Assembly (NCBI GenBank): GCA_012517025.1
Contig: JAAYVT010000498.1
Location: 1 to 13,719, forward strand
Length of the DNA stretch: 13,719 nt
DNA from: Phyllobacteriaceae bacterium
GTDB lineage: Bacteria; Pseudomonadota; Alphaproteobacteria; Rhizobiales; Ancalomicrobiaceae
Reading direction: 5' to 3'
This document shows positions 12,877-13,719 of this stretch, in pieces. The translations under genes and the position numbers were made by a program. Each line of letters opens with the position of its first letter. Position 1 is the stretch's first letter. The notes beneath the pieces were generated by a model. The model searched no databases, was not told where the DNA came from, and saw nothing but the letters and a program-made list of their open reading frames with translations.

Positions 12877-13719
12877 ATGACCAACACCGCCCTGCGCGCC
12901 TCGCTCGCCGCGGTCGCCCTCGTCGGCCTCTTCACCGTCCCGGTGCTCGCCGGCGACTTCACCGGCGCCGGCGCCACCTTCCCGGCGCCCGTCTATGCCG
13001 CTTGGAGCGCCGACTACAAGGCTGCTTCCGGCAACGCCCTGAACTACCAGGCGATCGGTTCCGGCGTCGGTCAGACCCAGATCCTCAACCGCACCGTCGA
13101 CTTCGGCGCCTCCGACGCCCCGATGTCGGACGAGAAGCTCGAGAGCGGCAAGCTGCTGCAGTTCCCGACCGTCATCGGTTCGGTGGTCGCGATCGTCAAC
13201 CTCGACGGCGTCAAGGCCGACGAGCTGAAGCTGACCGGCCCGATCGTCGCCGACATCTACCTCGGCAAGATCGCCAAGTGGAACGACCCGGCGATCGCCA
13301 AGCTGAACCCGGACGTCAAGCTCCCCGACCTCGCCATCCTGCCGGTCTACCGTTCGGACGGCTCGGGCACCACCTACGTGTTTACCACCTACCTCTCGGC
13401 CGTCTCGGCGGATTGGAAGGGCAAGGTCGGCGCGGCGACCTCGGTCAAGTGGGAAGCCGGCAACGGCGCCAAGGGCAACGACGGCGTCGCCGGCGCGGTC
13501 AAGAACGCCAAGGGCGCGATCGGCTACGTCGAGTACGTCTACGCCTCGGCCAACTCGCTGGTCACCACCGAGCTCGAGAACAAGGCCGGCAAGTTCGTCA
13601 AGCCGACCGTTCCGTCGTTCCAAGCCGCCGCGGCGGCCGCCGATTGGGACAACGCCAAGAACTTCAACGCTTCGATGATCGACACCAAGGGCGACACCGC
13701 CTGGCCGATCGTCTCGGCG
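12877..13719 (+). CDS. pstS: Periplasmic phosphate-binding protein PstS (3' end outside the window)
   Basis: PstS binds inorganic phosphate in the periplasm and delivers it to the PstCAB ABC importer; the Pst complex also feeds PhoR/PhoB signalling. The frame is open from ATG 12877 to the right edge, giving 281 residues of an expected 340 or so. Residues 1–25 are a signal peptide (hydrophobic ASLAAVALVGLFTVPVLA, likely cut after VLA). The mature protein begins with the family's GDFTGAGATFPAPVY (26–40). Phosphate-contacting segments follow: AIGSGVG (59–65), DFGASDAPMS (75–84) and YRSDGSGTTYVF (158–169). The ribosome-binding site AGGAGA sits about 9 bases before ATG. A candidate Pho box lies upstream. 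The pstC, pstA, pstB and phoU genes would be expected just beyond the window. Confidence 0.97.
   Translation, partial: MTNTALRASLAAVALVGLFTVPVLAGDFTGAGATFPAPVYAAWSADYKAASGNALNYQAIGSGVGQTQILNRTVDFGASDAPMSDEKLESGKLLQFPTVIGSVVAIVNLDGVKADELKLTGPIVADIYLGKIAKWNDPAIAKLNPDVKLPDLAILPVYRSDGSGTTYVFTTYLSAVSADWKGKVGAATSVKWEAGNGAKGNDGVAGAVKNAKGAIGYVEYVYASANSLVTTELENKAGKFVKPTVPSFQAAAAAADWDNAKNFNASMIDTKGDTAWPIVSA

Noticed and set aside
1..13719. Search for mobile elements, CRISPR repeats, tRNA or rRNA genes, toxin–antitoxin or defence genes.
   Set aside because: No transposase or integrase, no regularly spaced repeats, no tRNA-like folding and no defence-type domains were seen. Nearly every gene is a core housekeeping gene, so no new system is claimed.

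Overview
The window looks like ordinary core chromosome of a high-GC (roughly two-thirds G+C by eye) alphaproteobacterium, most likely Hyphomicrobiales (Rhizobiales). Three things suggest this. A cluster running hda–ppk–ppx beside a CDP-alcohol phosphatidyltransferase and an AI-2E family permease resembles the layout I recall around Caulobacter/rhizobial hdaA. The RNase D is of the alphaproteobacterial kind with one recognisable HRDC domain. The KamA/EpmB protein resembles the alphaproteobacterial 'lysine-2,3-aminomutase-like' group. Species cannot be named from the sequence alone. I see no rRNA, tRNA, IS element, phage gene, toxin or CRISPR array, and no clear candidate for a wholly new system.

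Layout, left to right. (1) The 3' end of an unrecognised protein gene (+, to 413) converges on a bacterioferritin gene (bfr, −, 461–940), with a bulged hairpin between them. (2) bfr is divergent from rnd (RNase D, +, 1172–2353). The 231-bp gap holds a 25-bp imperfect palindrome resembling Fur/Mur-type iron operators of alphaproteobacteria. (3) rnd converges on a gene for a double PAS-like protein (−, 2388–3299), with a hairpin over the stop codon. (4) A long minus-strand cluster, transcribed right to left, follows: CDP-alcohol phosphatidyltransferase (pgsA-like, 10624–10031), AI-2E family permease (10034–8943), hda (8950–8237), ppk (8147–5973), ppx/gppA (6013–4445) and a KamA/EpmB-type radical SAM protein (4448–3399). 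All junctions overlap except the 89-bp hda–ppk gap. (5) Divergent from that cluster is purM–purN (+, 10803–12580), overlapping in a GTGA junction. (6) A 296-bp gap with an 18-bp perfect palindrome, hairpins and a candidate Pho box leads to pstS (+, 12877 to the right edge, 3' end missing).

How the genes fit together. Phosphate runs through the right and centre: PstS captures periplasmic phosphate, Ppk1 stores phosphate as polyphosphate, and Ppx removes it. The minus-strand cluster also joins two factors known to influence DnaA: Hda (DnaA inactivation with the DNA clamp) and PgsA-type synthesis of acidic phospholipid. PurM and PurN catalyse two steps of de novo purine synthesis. The most useful leads are the candidate operators at bfr and pstS, the active-site make-up of the KamA/EpmB-like enzyme, and the unexplained double PAS-like protein.
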